A stretch of 60,000 nucleotides of DNA from Cryptomeria japonica. Taxonomy: Eukaryota; Streptophyta; Pinopsida; Cupressales; Cupressaceae. Shown here one piece after another: positions 26,226 to 39,108 of the stretch. Made by a program: the position numbers and the translations under genes. How positions within the stretch are numbered: the stretch's first letter is position 1; every line of letters starts with the position of its first letter. The notes beneath the pieces are model-generated. The model was not told the DNA's origin. It did no database searches and worked only from the letters and a program-made list of their open reading frames with translations. The stretch is from the NCBI RefSeq assembly GCF_030272615.1, contig NC_081412.1:670992852-671052851 (forward strand), given 5' to 3'.

Positions 26226-26339
26226 GCTAACATTTACAAATTTGAATTTCAATTTTAAAACTCCTCTCCCGCTCCCGCCCAAACCTAATTTCAAACATAT
26301 TTGTTTTGATTTCTACACTATTGAATTCCATTTTCATTT

Positions 26340-26613
26340 TCTGATGCTCAGGTTTAGAGTCGGGGTGAGGGAATTGGGGTTTTCTCTTTGTTTGATTTTG
26401 TTTGGTGCTGCAGAATTTTTAGATAGAAAAGACGGAAGGAAACCCTGTATCTCGTCATTGGCTGCCATGACTAGTGTTGGAAATAGGAAGGCGGAGTTTG
26501 CTTCTGCAAGACAGAGTGTTTCTGTGCGCAGATCGACGGTCCAGAGATCTATAGTAAAAAGATCAATGTCTGGTTTTGGTAACGCCTGGTACTGTGGACA
26601 GTATGCTGGGAAG
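26340..26613 (+). CDS. Exon-like open segment, function unknown
   Basis: An ORF opens before this point and reads through LSLCLILFGAAEFLD-like hydrophobic residues into a Ser/Arg-rich part (FASARQSVSVRRSTVQRSIV). It then reaches a good splice donor (gaag|gtatgtaag) at 26,613. It lies just inside the MULE-like terminal sequence, where MULEs often carry their own or captured exons. No domain is recognisable and no partner exon was found. It may be a captured gene piece or a chance ORF. Confidence 0.25.
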
Positions 26614-26629
26614 GTATGTAAGTAGATCA

Positions 26630-27460
26630 TGGTCTATGTCCAGAAATGCCCAAGGAAAGGTTGGAATAAGCAAGAGATAGTAAATTAGTGTCATTATTTT
26701 TTGCATGGAGATAAATGTTTGTAACTGACGATAATGGAATAGTGGACATAAAATCATTGGCATGGTATTCATATGTGAGTATTCTCTTCCAAATGCTTTG
26801 CCAATAAATTCACGAAATGTTGGGCAATTTCATCATGCGAATAGTTTTTGAGGGCTCTTGACACATCTTCCATCCTTGTTCAAGCTATGGAAATATGCAG
26901 TATTCGAATTACTCGATTTCCAAAAGGAGTGGTGGGCATAACCGATACCACATCGGATCTTCGAACCGGAATAGTAGTTGGAGAGTTGGGGGCAATCAAG
27001 AGTTCCGTTGGGGGCAATCAGCAATAGTAGTTGGGGGCCTCTATATGGCTTCTGCTGCCCAAAGGACAGAGAGAGCCAGATGGATTCCTTCCCAGCACTA
27101 TAACAATAGAAACCAAATATTGTCTTTCCTACTATTATCTGAAATATATGAATATTATAACAAACTAAAGGAGGCACAAAATGTGTGAAAATAATGTATA
27201 CACTTTCTTCCATATTTTTTTCACTCTGCTCTTCCTATGGTCTCAGTTTTTTATGTAAGATGGATGATATTGTCTTTGGTCAATGGCCAGACGGAGCTGT
27301 TCCCAGCATCGTCATCGGGGATAGCCATAAGTTATTCCCAGATCTCTCACGAAGCACCAGCATCGGAGATAGCCAAATGGAGTCGTTCCCACCCAGATGT
27401 CTCACAAAGGGGAAGGGACATTCGGGATCGCGGCCACCCTTCAGCAGGATCAACTAGATG
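26630..27460 (+). other. Possible captured exon pieces, not recognised
   Basis: From about 26,850 one frame reads IRITRFPKGVVGITDTTSDL and onward for some 65 codons before stops. At 27,250-27,460 two near-copies of an atcgg(g/a)gatagccataa... ttcccagatctctcac segment follow each other. Composition is less AT-rich than the flanks. I cannot assign a family. Confidence 0.3.
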
Positions 27461-27748
27461 AGATTGTACCAATGATTATATCAAGGGAATAGAATTTACA
27501 ATAGAAATTGTGTTCAAGGTAGAAAAAGGGCTAGGATAGGAATTAGTTATAAATTTTCAAGTATAGCTTAGTTAGAAGATAGGTTTGAGGCTAGGTTATG
27601 TCAATTTATACATGATAACTAAAATTAGAAATTAAGATGGTATATTTATTGATAGGGCTAAAATTGAGTGTAACACAAGAGTGAAAAGTGTGAAGTGTGC
27701 GCTTTTATTTGTTCTATATTTTTTCCCATTATTTACTATGCATATATA

Positions 27749-27955
27749 TCTACCATGAAACATGCATATACTAAAGTAAAATATAGAAATGAATAAAGTA
27801 AAACACATTTACCAGATACAAGTTAGAGAATGGCCCTTCATTTTCTTTATATAAATCTACCATGAAACATTCATGTACTAAAGTAAAATATAGCAATGAA
27901 TAAAGTAAAACACATTTATGAGATACAAGTTAGAGAATGGCCTTTGATTTTCTTC
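27749..27955 (+). repeat. Two-copy tandem repeat, about 108 bases
   Basis: Each unit starts ctaccatgaaacat and contains ctaaagtaaaatatag and gatacaagttagagaatggc. The copies differ at few positions. The DNA from here to 28,254 has no gene. Confidence 0.8.
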
Positions 27956-28254
27956 ATATTTGTCCATGAGGCTACCTTTACAAAATTGTACACGTGGTCA
28001 CAAAAAACATTATCTTATCACTCACTAACACGATCATAAATAAATATTGATATCTTTTATTTACATGAGCCAAAATAATTATCACAACAATATCAAAGCA
28101 ACAAAGTGAATGGAATCATGGAGTTATGATTGAGATGGACCCCCATTGAACCATGGCAAAATGTTTCAAAAAAAAGGCATCAGCGAAAGCGACTAACACG
28201 CTATGTTAGTCGAATATTCCATCAACACGCTATGTGCCTAAACAATGTTCCATG

Positions 28255-28405
28255 AATCTTCTCTCTCTCTCTCTCTCTCCCATTCTTTCTTTCTTAAGTC
28301 TCTCTCCCTCTCTATCTCTATCTCTCTATCTCACTCTCCTCCTTCTGTCAAGTGTATCTTTTTCCCACTGTCTCCCTACCTCCCCCCCTTCCCTTTCTCT
28401 TTCTC

Positions 28406-28474
<69 letters not shown>

Positions 28475-29045
28475 ATTCTTTATCTCTAAAGTCTCTCCCT
28501 CTCATCCTCTCTATCTCACTCTCCCCTTCTCTCAGGTGTATCTCTCTCTTATTCTCTCCCTCTCTCCTCCCCCTCCCTCTCTCCCTTTCTCATTAACTCT
28601 CTTTCTCACTCTCTCTCCCTCTCTCCCTCTCTTTGCACCAATTAGGGTGACCTCCAATGGTTAAATTGAGACACCAAGATCCAAAATCACCAAGAAGGGG
28701 AAGTGCACTAACATATTTAAATTGAGACAACCTATGACCCCTTAGGACTCCATATGGCATCTTATGTATCGTTACAAGTCATATGGTGTCCTAAGGACTC
28801 ATATGGTGTCCTATGACCCCGTAGGACACATGCATGGATCCCTAGGATACCATATGAACCCTAAGAATACCATATGCCCCTAGAGAGGGAGAGAGGGGTA
28901 GGAGAGCAAGGGAATGGGAGAGAGACACACCTAATAGAAGAGGAGAGTGAGATAGAGAGATAGATACTAAGAGGGAGAGACAAGAGATAAATGAGAGAAA
29001 GAGAGATGGAGAGAGAGAGGAGGGGAGACCGAGATAGAGAAAACA
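28255..29045. repeat. Second CT - palindromic array - GA block
   Basis: A CT-rich arm (28,255-28,640, with a long (CT)n run), a short unique spacer, then a small patch of the same palindromic units as 3,076-4,570 (28,723-28,880), then a GA-rich arm (28,881-29,045). The segment 28,795-28,985 is the inverted counterpart of 2,990-3,160, including the shared atccatgcatgtgtcct on opposite strands. Confidence 0.85.
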
Positions 29046-32000
29046 TAATATTGATGAATCAACACCTTGAGGTCAACATAATTTGTATTCTAATGATGTT
29101 TCAAAATCATTGTTGAGTTATTATAGATGTGTCTTCTTCTCCATCAATAACATACAAAGGTAGCTCATTAAACAAAACAAGCATTATCTCATCATCTTGC
29201 TTAATATAACTAGGTAACTCATTAAACAAAACAATCAAAAACTTGTTATCAACACTTTTTCCTTGCTCTTTAACCTATTGTTCTATATCATCATACATAT
29301 CATTTTAGTGCAATAAATTGAATTTTTCTATTTCTACATCATTTGCAGGTGTATTGACAAAAAATAACTTTGTTTCTGCCTCAAAAAAGTCTCTCTTTTG
29401 TTCAACAAAATAGCTCTTTAGATATATAATAGGACCTCTTGGACAAAGGCAAATGATGCTAGGGCATGAAAGTTGATTTTCAAAAGGACTTTGATAAGAT
29501 TTGGGGATTCCTTGAGGTAGAGACATCTCTTTAAAGGGTTTCTCTTGGGGAATGATGACCTAGTTTTCTACATACATATAACATCTTGCATGCATTGAAA
29601 GCTTCTAAATCTTGGGATTTCAACTTTAGAAGAATCACTTGAAGGTTGAATAGGCTTACCTTGCCCAAAACTTTTAAATTTTTACTTACGAACCTCTTCT
29701 TTCATAAGATGATCTATTGTAGTTGAGGGAGCTTGTTTGAGGATAGGAATTGGAAGAGCTAATTAAGTCTCCAACCTCTAAAATTGAGCAAGAAAAACCT
29801 TCATCTACTTCTCCTTGGTTTTTATCTCACTGCAAGATATTCTTCATACTGCTTCGTTTGAGCCTCTAAATCTTTCTCATGATGATAGGCTTGATAAGCC
29901 CACTCATCCTGTTGCAAATCAAATTCCCTTGATAAGTACACTTATATTCAAGTTCCCAAGGGGTTTGAGTAGGGATGGGTGGGTGGTAAGCATATTGAAT
30001 ATGCTAATAGCTTGTTGTAGAAAGTTTGTATGGGATAAAACTAGCAGTGTTGTGGGTCTAATATGGATAATATGGTGTAGGAATATCACTCTCATGAAAT
30101 AGGGTTTGATAAAGTATAGACATATTTATTCATTCAAAGAGCTGGAGAATCAAAATAAAATAGATTTTCTTTGAAACATACCAACACTTGGACTATTGAA
30201 CCAATAGATTTGAACTCAGAGTCACTAGGCATGTGAAGATATTGCCTCAAAAGGAAGATATCATTGATATAAATACCAATATCAACAATATATGGAAAAT
30301 CCTTGGACTAAAACAATCTGAACTATCCCACTTGGTGTGCCAAAAGCTGTTGTTACTAAGGATTGTACCCAAATGCTAATATGTAAAACTTAGTAATCTT
30401 GCACAACATGGGGAGTTTCTCAAGCTATGAGTGACCTAAAACAAGGATGAACCTCCATATTATGAGATACTTCCCTTGGAAAACCTCCTAAAATAATTGC
30501 ACTTGACAAGAGAAAATGATAGAAATATTGCTTTTGAATTGAAAACTACTAGCCCTAGGAGGTGATGCACTCAAATTTTGAGATTCTACTTGCTATCCTA
30601 AAATCACAATCAACTTCAATGGAGATCAAATTCATTCGCAACTCAAATTAGAAACATGTAGTATATAATTGGTTCATAGGAAAGTTTTAAATTCAATAAT
30701 TGCTTGAAGGAAAATGATTGTATTCAAAACTTCAACTTGTCAAAACACTCAACACAACTTACAACCTCTACTAACATGACACTTCTTGCCTTGAAAATGC
30801 ATCTAGATGAGACAAAATTGAAAGATCTTTAAATAAACCATAGGAACATCATCATATCATCCATTCAGGAGTCAAATAACAAGTTTAGATTCTATTTATT
30901 GGTTACATGTTATCTCTATTAACTACGTCCATGGAAAACTATAAAATTGTGTAGGCTAGAGAAAGTGTAGATTATGTCATTGAAAGACTCATTCAAAAGA
31001 AATAATACTGAAGCTTTAAATAAAAACACCATGTAACAAAAGAAATCAAGCTCATGATTATAGTTTTTACATTCATGATGAGTGTAAATGAGATAATGAC
31101 TTCACTTATCAACAACATGTGATGTCAACTAGAGGGGAGATTTGTCACCAAGATATTGAATATTGGGGCACATACTAGTGTGTCCAATTGTGATCGAAGA
31201 TAAGAAATGATTTTGTGTGTGTGTGTGTGTGTGTGATAGATTCCATCAGTTTTGATGTTAAACCATTTGTGCATATTTAGGATTAAGATTATATATGCTA
31301 TATACACAAAAATGTGACTATAGACATAGACAATTAAAGCATGAAGTTAACCAATATAGCTCACATGGACACACAATTTAGTCGCAACAAAAGAAAATTA
31401 ATATAATGAAAGCATACAAAATATTTTTGTCCACCGTGCCTTATCAATGCACCAAGCTATCATATTCATATCCAGGGATATAAATTGGGTAGACTATAAT
31501 ATTAAATTCTCATAATGACAATACAACAATGTGTAACATCTAAGAATACAATAATGATAAAATTCCTTGGCAAATATTCATCATCTTCCCAATATCTCCT
31601 ACACACAAGATAAGCCAATCAAATTCCTTGATTTAAAAATTAAACATATTCCACCTTAGATTTTAGTTTGAAAAGTCAATAATCTTTATATTAGTATAAA
31701 TACTTGTTTAAAATAATTCAATAAAACCAAAGTATTTACATTTTAAGAAAACAATTTTGCAAACATAACATTGATTTATATAAAATAACATATATAAATT
31801 TCATCTTGATGTGTGTTTAAATAATAACATAAGGTAGTGTGATATGATAAAAATATGAATCAATATTCCAACCATGTGATAAGAACACATTTTCACCCTT
31901 TTAGGGCAATTCCAATAGAATATATACTTGCAAAAATAAATCAAATCATTAACTATATGATAAAAATAATTTACCCTAATGAACATATTCAATTTATTAA

Positions 32001-33119
32001 CTTAGGGCAAATAATATACATATGAAAAGATTGCCTTAAAACACCAAAATCCATTTTAATAAATGTTATTCATCATTTTACCTTGGGTAAAAAGAACTTT
32101 TCAAAATACATTTTCTTCTTTGAACAAAATATAATATTCACACTTTGGTCCTCAAATACATTATTCATACAATAAAGAATAATATTTACCCTATTATGGA
32201 TTGAATTCAAAAAAATTAGGGTAAAAACATGATGAGAGACAATATCATTAGGTCACCATATTGAAAGCACTTATGTATAAATATAATTTCACCTTTGTCA
32301 AAATATATTCTTTTATAACTTCTTCAAAGGCAATTACAATATTATCATAATTATATTAAAGACTACAAATAAGATTTGTTTTCAAAGTGCTTTTGCAAGT
32401 AAATAAAGATCATCATGTGGTGAGAAATAATCCCTGCTCAACATGTGTTCATATTACACAGGGATATTTAATAATTTGCCCCTTAAAATAGAATTTTCGG
32501 GCAAATGTTTACATAAATAAGAATCCCTAACATTCAAATGATTTTCAAAGATATCTTTCAAAAGTTACACTAATCATTTTAAAATTTCTCAAAGATTTGT
32601 CTTTTTACATTTAATAATGTTTAGAGAAATTTTTACTTAATAAATTCCGAAAATTTCCAATAGTAACAAATCCCTTTGGAAATATTATTTCTCTCTAAAT
32701 CAACAAAAGAGAAAAATAATAAAAATATACTCATTCTTTGATTATTCATAAATAAAATTTACCCAAAAATATATACTCAACTCAAATATTATGCATTAAA
32801 GAACATTTATATGTAAAATATAATTATTCTTTTTACACAAATATTTACCTTTCAAAAAAATAATTCAAATGTGAAAAATATAATTTTTAAAATAATAATA
32901 ATAATTTTGAAAGAAATAAAATCTTACCAAATGTTTCCATCGGCAAAACATATAGTATATAGTATCATAGCAATGCTTACCATCGGGAGAAAAGAGTTTG
33001 AAAAAATCAAACTTTGTGCAGGATTATGGATGATGGAAATGGTAACGGCGAAGCGGACTGGTCAGAGGGGCCCACACTAGCTATTTTAAGCATTGTCGTT
33101 AAGCCTTTTTGTGAACCGA
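29046..33119. other. AT-rich stretch, no gene supported
   Basis: Only short ORFs. Two near-copies of tagctcattaaacaaaacaa lie at about 29,160 and 29,215. A (GT)n run of about 20 bases is at 31,214. The rest is very AT-rich, especially 31,600-32,950. Confidence 0.4.
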
Positions 33120-33262
33120 AAAATGGCAATATGCCTCCAAATCAGCCTAGTGGTGGGTCCTAGAATGTGACTCATTGTATCATGGGAGGGCATGGGAGGG
33201 ATGTATGTCAATGGGCTCTAGATGCATATCGTTTGTACGACAGTGCCGTTTTGGAGCCAGAA
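33120..33262 (-). repeat. Inverted, diverged copy of the 26.0 kb terminal sequence
   Basis: Contains tgccgttttggagccaga, the exact reverse complement of bases within 26,045-26,075. Looser inverse similarity extends outward (gggcatggga, agaatgtgactcattgtatc). With 25,960-26,225 it could form the two ends of a 7 kb MULE-like element. Confidence 0.45.
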
Positions 33263-33263
33263 T

Positions 33264-33430
33264 AGATGCGTCCATGCCATGCCATGCCATCATGCCTATC
33301 GATGGTCATCCAATCAAATGCAAACGGTTCCATCAACCCGTACATCACACGGATCTCACTGCCATTAATCCTGAATGCCCAGTTTTACATGCTCTTCCTA
33401 CCATTAATCCTCAATGCGTGGTTTACCTAC
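33264..33430 (+). repeat. Left terminal inverted repeat of the MULE
   Basis: Contains cgatggtcatccaatcaaa, catcacacggatctc and two ccattaatcctnaa units, all found in inverse order at the right end. Most differences are CG against TG or CA. Confidence 0.7.
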
Positions 33431-33532
33431 TCTTTCGTTAATGCACTGTGCGCGTAAATTCCCCCCTCCAAATAGACTCAAAGCGGCCAAAAAATCCCCC
33501 ATTCTTCCATAGATTTTGGCAAACAAGCAGCA

Positions 33533-34127
33533 ATGGAGACTCAGACAACCAGAAGATAGAGTCGATTGATGAAAAATGGTTCCTTAGTTCAGAAACAGAT
33601 TATCCCAGTTATCTTAAACCACGGTAGGTGTGTAATTTTAGAATGCATTTTAGGCTGCCAATGTTTGCAATTCTGTAAATATGAAAAACTAAGCTATTTT
33701 CCATTTTAAAGGCTAGCTCCAATGTTTAAATCTAAATGGCTGAGTGTTTTTTCTGCTAATTTGTCAAATATGAAATAAGCTATTGAAAATGGAGATTCAA
33801 TCTAAATGGCTGAGTGTTTTTTTGCTAATTCGTTAAATATGAAATAAGCTATTGAAAATGGAGATTCAGAATTGACACAAGTTCTTGGTTTCATAGATTT
33901 TTCGTTATTGTTAAATATATATCTTATATAATAATTTTTGTATTTTTATTATTTGAATTTTGTTTACACTTATTTTTTTAATGATTAATTATTGTTTAAA
34001 CTTATGTTAATGAATTTTAAATTACTAATCAATTATATTTTTAAATATTTGTAGGCAACTAAAAGCTATTTCCAAATCAGACGTGGTGAAGCAAGGCCAT
34101 CTCTACATATTGCACACCAAAAATTAG
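33533..34127 (+). pseudogene. Possible 5' exons of the MULE gene
   Basis: An ATG at 33,533 (METQTTRR, then TAG) opens an exon-like piece ending at a donor (ggtag|gtgtg, 33,627). A second piece, 34,055-34,127, is bounded by ttgtag| and |gtaagt and reads for about 24 codons. Both lie between the left inverted repeat and the recognisable transposase exons, as 5' exons would. An early stop and uncertain phase make them weak. They may instead be untranslated exons. Confidence 0.3.
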
Positions 34128-34709
34128 GTAAGTTTGTCCATAGTAGCTTTCTTCTTGAATCTTTAAAATGCATTATCTTTCATGTAATAACCCCATTTTC
34201 TATAAATTTAAAAAAAAATTGTTAATTTTTTTATAAGGAGTTCAATGGTTTGGTTAATTTTTTAGTTTGATGTCTTATAAATTGTATGTTTTTAATTTGT
34301 CATTTAATCCAACTTACTCCTATCTTCGAAGTGTCATATCATAACTTGATCAAAACATGTATTCATCACGTATTCATTGGCCTCCATATCTAAGATATAG
34401 ACATCATAACATGTTATGTTTGCATCCTTATATACTTCCATTATTATTCTTTTTGCAAAATAGGCTGAAACCTCCATAAACATTTATCTCCTAGGTCAAA
34501 CCATCACATATATATCACCACATTTAATCAAAACCATTTACATGTAGACATGATCAAACATTATCCTTCATCTTGGATAGTCAAATTTTATCCAAAAATA
34601 ACTAAAAAAAATGAAAAACTAAAAAACCTAAAATAAAATAAGAAAAGTAGAGTCCATAGGCACATGCCATTCATTACTAAACCACACAAAAGGAAAAACA
34701 TGAAACAAA

Positions 34710-34908
34710 ATATCTTACATCCACTTGTAACAAAATATCAAACAAACCTTTGAACCTTTGAACCACAATATATGAAATTATATATTATCGAGGATTTAAT
34801 GATATTTCTATAATTTCAATATTAGTAAATTATGTAGAATTTCATATATTGTGGTTCAAAGGTTCAAAGTTTTGTTTGATATTTTGTTATGAGTGGATGT
34901 AAGATATT
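34710..34908. repeat. Long inverted repeat (about 70-base arms)
   Basis: The arm 34,710-34,779, with cttacatccacttgtaacaa and tttgaacctttgaaccacaa, is the near reverse complement of 34,838-34,908. The spacer is about 58 bases. It could be a small foldback or MITE-like insertion inside the duplicated segment. Confidence 0.8.
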
Positions 34909-35234
34909 CAACATTAATAATAATTTTTCATTTTTCATTTAATCCAGCTTACTCTTGTTTTTGAAATGTCATATCATAACTTGTTCACATCATTGTAGAC
35001 ATCCATATCGTAGGTTTGATCACAATCCATATTGTTGCCATCAGTTTGTCCTATCAAAAGGGCATCATGTAATCATTGGCATCCATATCTTAGGATATAG
35101 ACATCATAATATCTTATGTTTGCATCCTTATACACTTCAATTATTATTCTTTGTGCAAATTAGGTTGAAACCTCCATAAACATTTATCTCCTAGGTTTAG
35201 ACCCATCATAGTATGCATCTTAGGTCAAAACATC

Positions 35235-35236
<2 letters not shown>

Positions 35237-35286
<50 letters not shown>
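35237..35286. repeat. (TA)n microsatellite
   Basis: About 50 bases of alternating TA. Confidence 0.95.
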
Positions 35287-35288
<2 letters not shown>

Positions 35289-35687
35289 TAACTTCTTATC
35301 ATATCATATACATCCAACATCCCCCATCACACACATAGACTAATAACATTACATTTACATCCACACCATAACCTCATATCCTACCATCATTATATCCCAC
35401 AAAATAATATATACATCATATCAACACATTTGATCAAAACCATTTACATGTAGACATTAAACATCACCCTTCATCTTTGATAGTCAAATTTTATTCAAAT
35501 TTTTTTCTTAAAAAAAAAAAAAAAAGTAAAACCTAAAAGAAAATAAGAAAAGTAGAGTCCATATGTACATGCCACTCATTACTAAACCACACAAAAAGAA
35601 AACTATGAAACAAAATATCTTACATCCACTTGTAACAAAATGTCAAACATACCTTTGAACCAAAATATATATGAAATTTTATATTAT

Positions 35688-38405
35688 TGTAAAGACGTCA
35701 ATCTAGGATCTAACCCTAAACTACTCTTTATTCATAAATAAACTTAAATTTCAATCTCTAAGCATATTTTATACAAGATATAAGCAAACATCGAATATGG
35801 ATATAAAAACATTCATAGATATATCATTATAATGCAAATGAATAATACAATTTCATACTTAGAAGTTCTTATTTCCTACTTAGGCTTCCAAATTGCCTTA
35901 AGAATATACAAGAAGATGCATCTGTCGATCTTTAGTCTGAGTCGCTTCCTTCTGTCTTTTGAACGCAGATGAGAACAAGAATCAGGCACCTTTTCCACCC
36001 AACCTTGAAGCTTACGCTTCCCCAAAATTCTTGGTCAATCAAGAATACCCGACCCTGCACGAATTGGTTTAACCAAAGAATTCGAAAGCAAGAGGGAATC
36101 TGGTGCATGCCTAGATAATATATGCATTTTCATTTTTTCTACTTCATTCTAAGAAACAAGCATTCACTATCATACTAGGATGTGGTAGAGAGCATAAATA
36201 AGGAATTTCCATCATTTTCTATGGATAATTCAAACAATAACTCGGCCGAGTATATGCCATGCACAGCAAAATAATAGTTGGAAAAAGCAACTATTCTCCC
36301 TAAAAACATCCACATTCGGCACCCATCCTGAAAGGTAAATTTTCTAACTCAAGCTTAACCCTAGCTTGATTCCCTCAAACACAAATTCCATTCAGAATAC
36401 AATCGTTCTTTTAAAACAAAAATAGAGATATCATTTTCCTTACTAAACATTACTTGTCTAATATATCTATTGAAGACAATCTTTCATATTTTGGAAAACG
36501 ATAAACTTTCATAAGCAATAATCTTAAAATCAATCTTTTGACTAAATAAGGTACATGCAAAAGAAGGTGTTATACATGTACGAAATTAATCTCATATATA
36601 ACCAAAAGTACGCAAACACATTCTTAAAATAGAATTAGAACTAATTATTTTTGGGCAAAATACGATATTAACATCTTTTCTCTAAATTCTTTTCTTCTAT
36701 TCCACAATGGTTTACAAAGCATTTCAAATAACATAATAATAATTTCTACCCATTTGGACGTATGTACCTATTATCTAAACTTCCATTTCTATACATTTTA
36801 TTCCAAATATAACAAATAAAATAAACATAAACAAAGAATTCTAACCTCTTGAAAACTTAGAGTGGTTTGTAAGATTTCGACCTTGACGCTCTTTCGTCAA
36901 ATAATTCCATGCCTTGATCGCAAGTCTTTCTCCAACTATTCCTATCTCTATATCAAACTATCTCTATCTCTTACTCTTTATGAAAATATCCAAATATCTT
37001 CTCCTCTCTTCTATTCTAACCTTCCCTTCAAGAAATTATTGCTCTTCTCTCCTTGTGAAAATGAATGAAGGAATGTGTGTGTTTTCCTCTCGTCCTCCAT
37101 CTCTATTTATTCACTTTTTCCCTACGTTTACTCCTTTATTATGGGCTCAGCTATCATTATGAATTTGTCATCCTTGCTGCATTATCGACAAGTCCAATAC
37201 TTAACTAGCCCTTCACTTTACATTTTACCAATTAAGCGATCTCTTTTGTCGACACATCTTGGAGTGGTGGAAAGTGAAGTTATGTTTGCTGAAGTGATCG
37301 AGCTTGGTTCATGGAGAGTTGGTTGATCTTTTCCTCCCTCATCATGGATTCTGTAGTTATAACCAATTTCTATGGCACTACGTGCTCATTAACTTCCTTT
37401 CCCCGCGGATCATGAGCCATTTACAATGATTTTTCTACGATCAAAGTGAAGTGATCTACAGTACATGGGGTGTGGCTATCGTTTGGTTTAATGGTTTAGT
37501 CCATCATTTTTGCCTTATGCCACCAATCGGCTCTTAGTAGTTGTTGTTTTTAACTCCAAGTTGTTTGGCCACATGTATTTGTCGACTAGAGTCTAAGCGG
37601 CCACCTTTTGGTCATGTGACATAGTCGTTTTTCAAACTAAATCCACCACCTTTAAAAATGCGACTATCTATGATTTGCAATGTAAATAATAAATATATAA
37701 TTTATGTATATGCTATATAAATACGTTTTAGGAATAGTCATTTTTATAGCTTATAACAATATTCATATTTAATTAAATTTACAATTTTGTCTAAAAATGT
37801 ATATATACGAATATGTGTAATCGACAAAATCAAGTTGTCTACCTTCTATATAACAAACGACTAATCATTTTATCTACTAGGTCATAGAATATACAAGTTT
37901 ATAATCTATTCCTAATTTAAAAATATGTACAACTAAATGTAATTCTGGAAACAAAACATAATCGATAATTTCCACACAAAGAACATAAAATATAGAATCA
38001 CTATAGAATTCGATCATTAATCAAATTTTTTTTTTTCATTCTATATAGTTGAATTAACATAATATTTCATTCATAAATGCAGAGATGAACATATATGCAT
38101 ATTTTCTCTAATGTGGTGTGTGAGATTCCCTTTTTCCATCGAAGTCATTTAGTTAAAAGCAATTCTACCTGATTTGTGTTCTCGCCTTCGACCTTCTTCA
38201 CCTCATCCTGTATTACTTGCACTCAAAATTTTATCAGTATTGACAAACCCAAAAGAATATTAAATGTCGAATTTCATATCAATTGCAGGAGTAAAAAGCA
38301 TACTATGTTTCCTCACACTAGATTATGAATGATCTAATATATTTTAATTTCAAAATCACATTAAATCTTTAAATTGCACATTATTAAATAAAACGATTCG
38401 TGACA
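35688..38405 (-). repeat. 3' LTR of the gypsy element
   Basis: 2,718 bases, plus-strand ends tgtaaagacg and attcgtgaca. ORFs of 60-90 codons inside (36,862-37,326) recur in the other LTR and show no motif. Confidence 0.97.
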
Positions 38406-38420
38406 TCCTTTCCCTCTTGG
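38406..38420 (-). other. Polypurine tract of the gypsy element
   Basis: The minus strand reads ccaagagggaaagga directly before the 3' LTR. Confidence 0.85.
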
Positions 38421-38616
38421 AAGAGACATCGTCTTGATGTCTTGCCACTCATCAATAATCACAAATAAATAATATCTCATAAAATGTCGATCATACATCA
38501 AATTCAAATAATAATACTAAGAGCACACAGGCTATTCAAGTTTACATCATAAAATTTAAATAATCGTTTCAAAATATCCAAAATTAAGTAGCAGTTATTT
38601 TCTAAGAAAGAAAATG

Positions 38617-39108
38617 AGGAAAATGACGGTCAATCGTCTCAGCATCCTCCCATGTAGCACTATCCTTAGAATATTGGTCCCACTGAACCTTATACTAAGT
38701 GAAATTTCTGCTACGTAGCTTCACACTAAGATGATCTAGGATTCGGATGGGCTCCACTAGCACCACCCTTGGATCTTGAACCTGTAAGGATTGCCAATCA
38801 AGAATATGAGATGCATCAGCATTGTAAGGTTTCAATAAAGACACATGAAACACATTATGGATTCGAGCTAGAACAAGGGGTAAAGCTAATCTATAAGCAA
38901 CTGGATTGATAACCTCCAGTACATCAAAGGGTCCCACATATCTTGGAGCCAATTTTGATGATTTTCCAAACGAGATAGAGCTCTTATGAGGTTTGACTCT
39001 CAAAAAGACTTTATCTCCTGCAGCGAATTGTCTAAAAGTTCTATTTCGATCTGCATAACTCTTCTGTCGGTCAGCTGCTTCCTTCAATCTACTCTTAATC
39101 AACACCAT
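38617..39108 (-). pseudogene. gypsy integrase C-terminus with chromodomain-like tail
   Basis: The segment 38,695-39,108 has the GPY/F module ([20 protein letters not shown], then [12 protein letters not shown]). After a stop near 38,695 the same frame continues YKVQWDQYSKDSATWED and a short end, with the spaced Trp residues of a chromodomain. Chromoviruses use this tail to steer integration to chromatin marked by histone H3 methylation. The stop would remove most of the chromodomain. Part of the fold is also short of the usual 50 residues, so assignment to the chromodomain class is probable rather than certain. Confidence 0.75.

Larger units (their letters stand above)
34290..35687 (+). repeat. 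Tandem duplication of about 640 bases
   Basis: The order gtcatatcataacttg, tagacatcataa(c/t)at, cctccataaacatttatctcctagg, then gaaaagtagagtccata and cttacatccacttgtaacaa occurs twice: from about 34,325 and from about 34,965. The second copy is cut by the gypsy element at 35,688 and resumes at 46,629 (tatcaaggatttaatgatat). Confidence 0.85.

Noticed and set aside
28191-28211. Small hairpin gactaacacgctatgttagtc as a possible Helitron end
   Set aside because: No CTRR terminus at the proper distance and no matching 5' end; an 8-base stem occurs by chance.
29305-30102. ORFs of 73-95 codons around 29.3-30.1 kb
   Set aside because: No recognisable family, frames short and broken; left as unannotated DNA.
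36862-37326. ORFs inside the gypsy LTRs
   Set aside because: Same frames occur in the second LTR but show no motif and differ in length; LTR DNA of this size gives such ORFs by chance.
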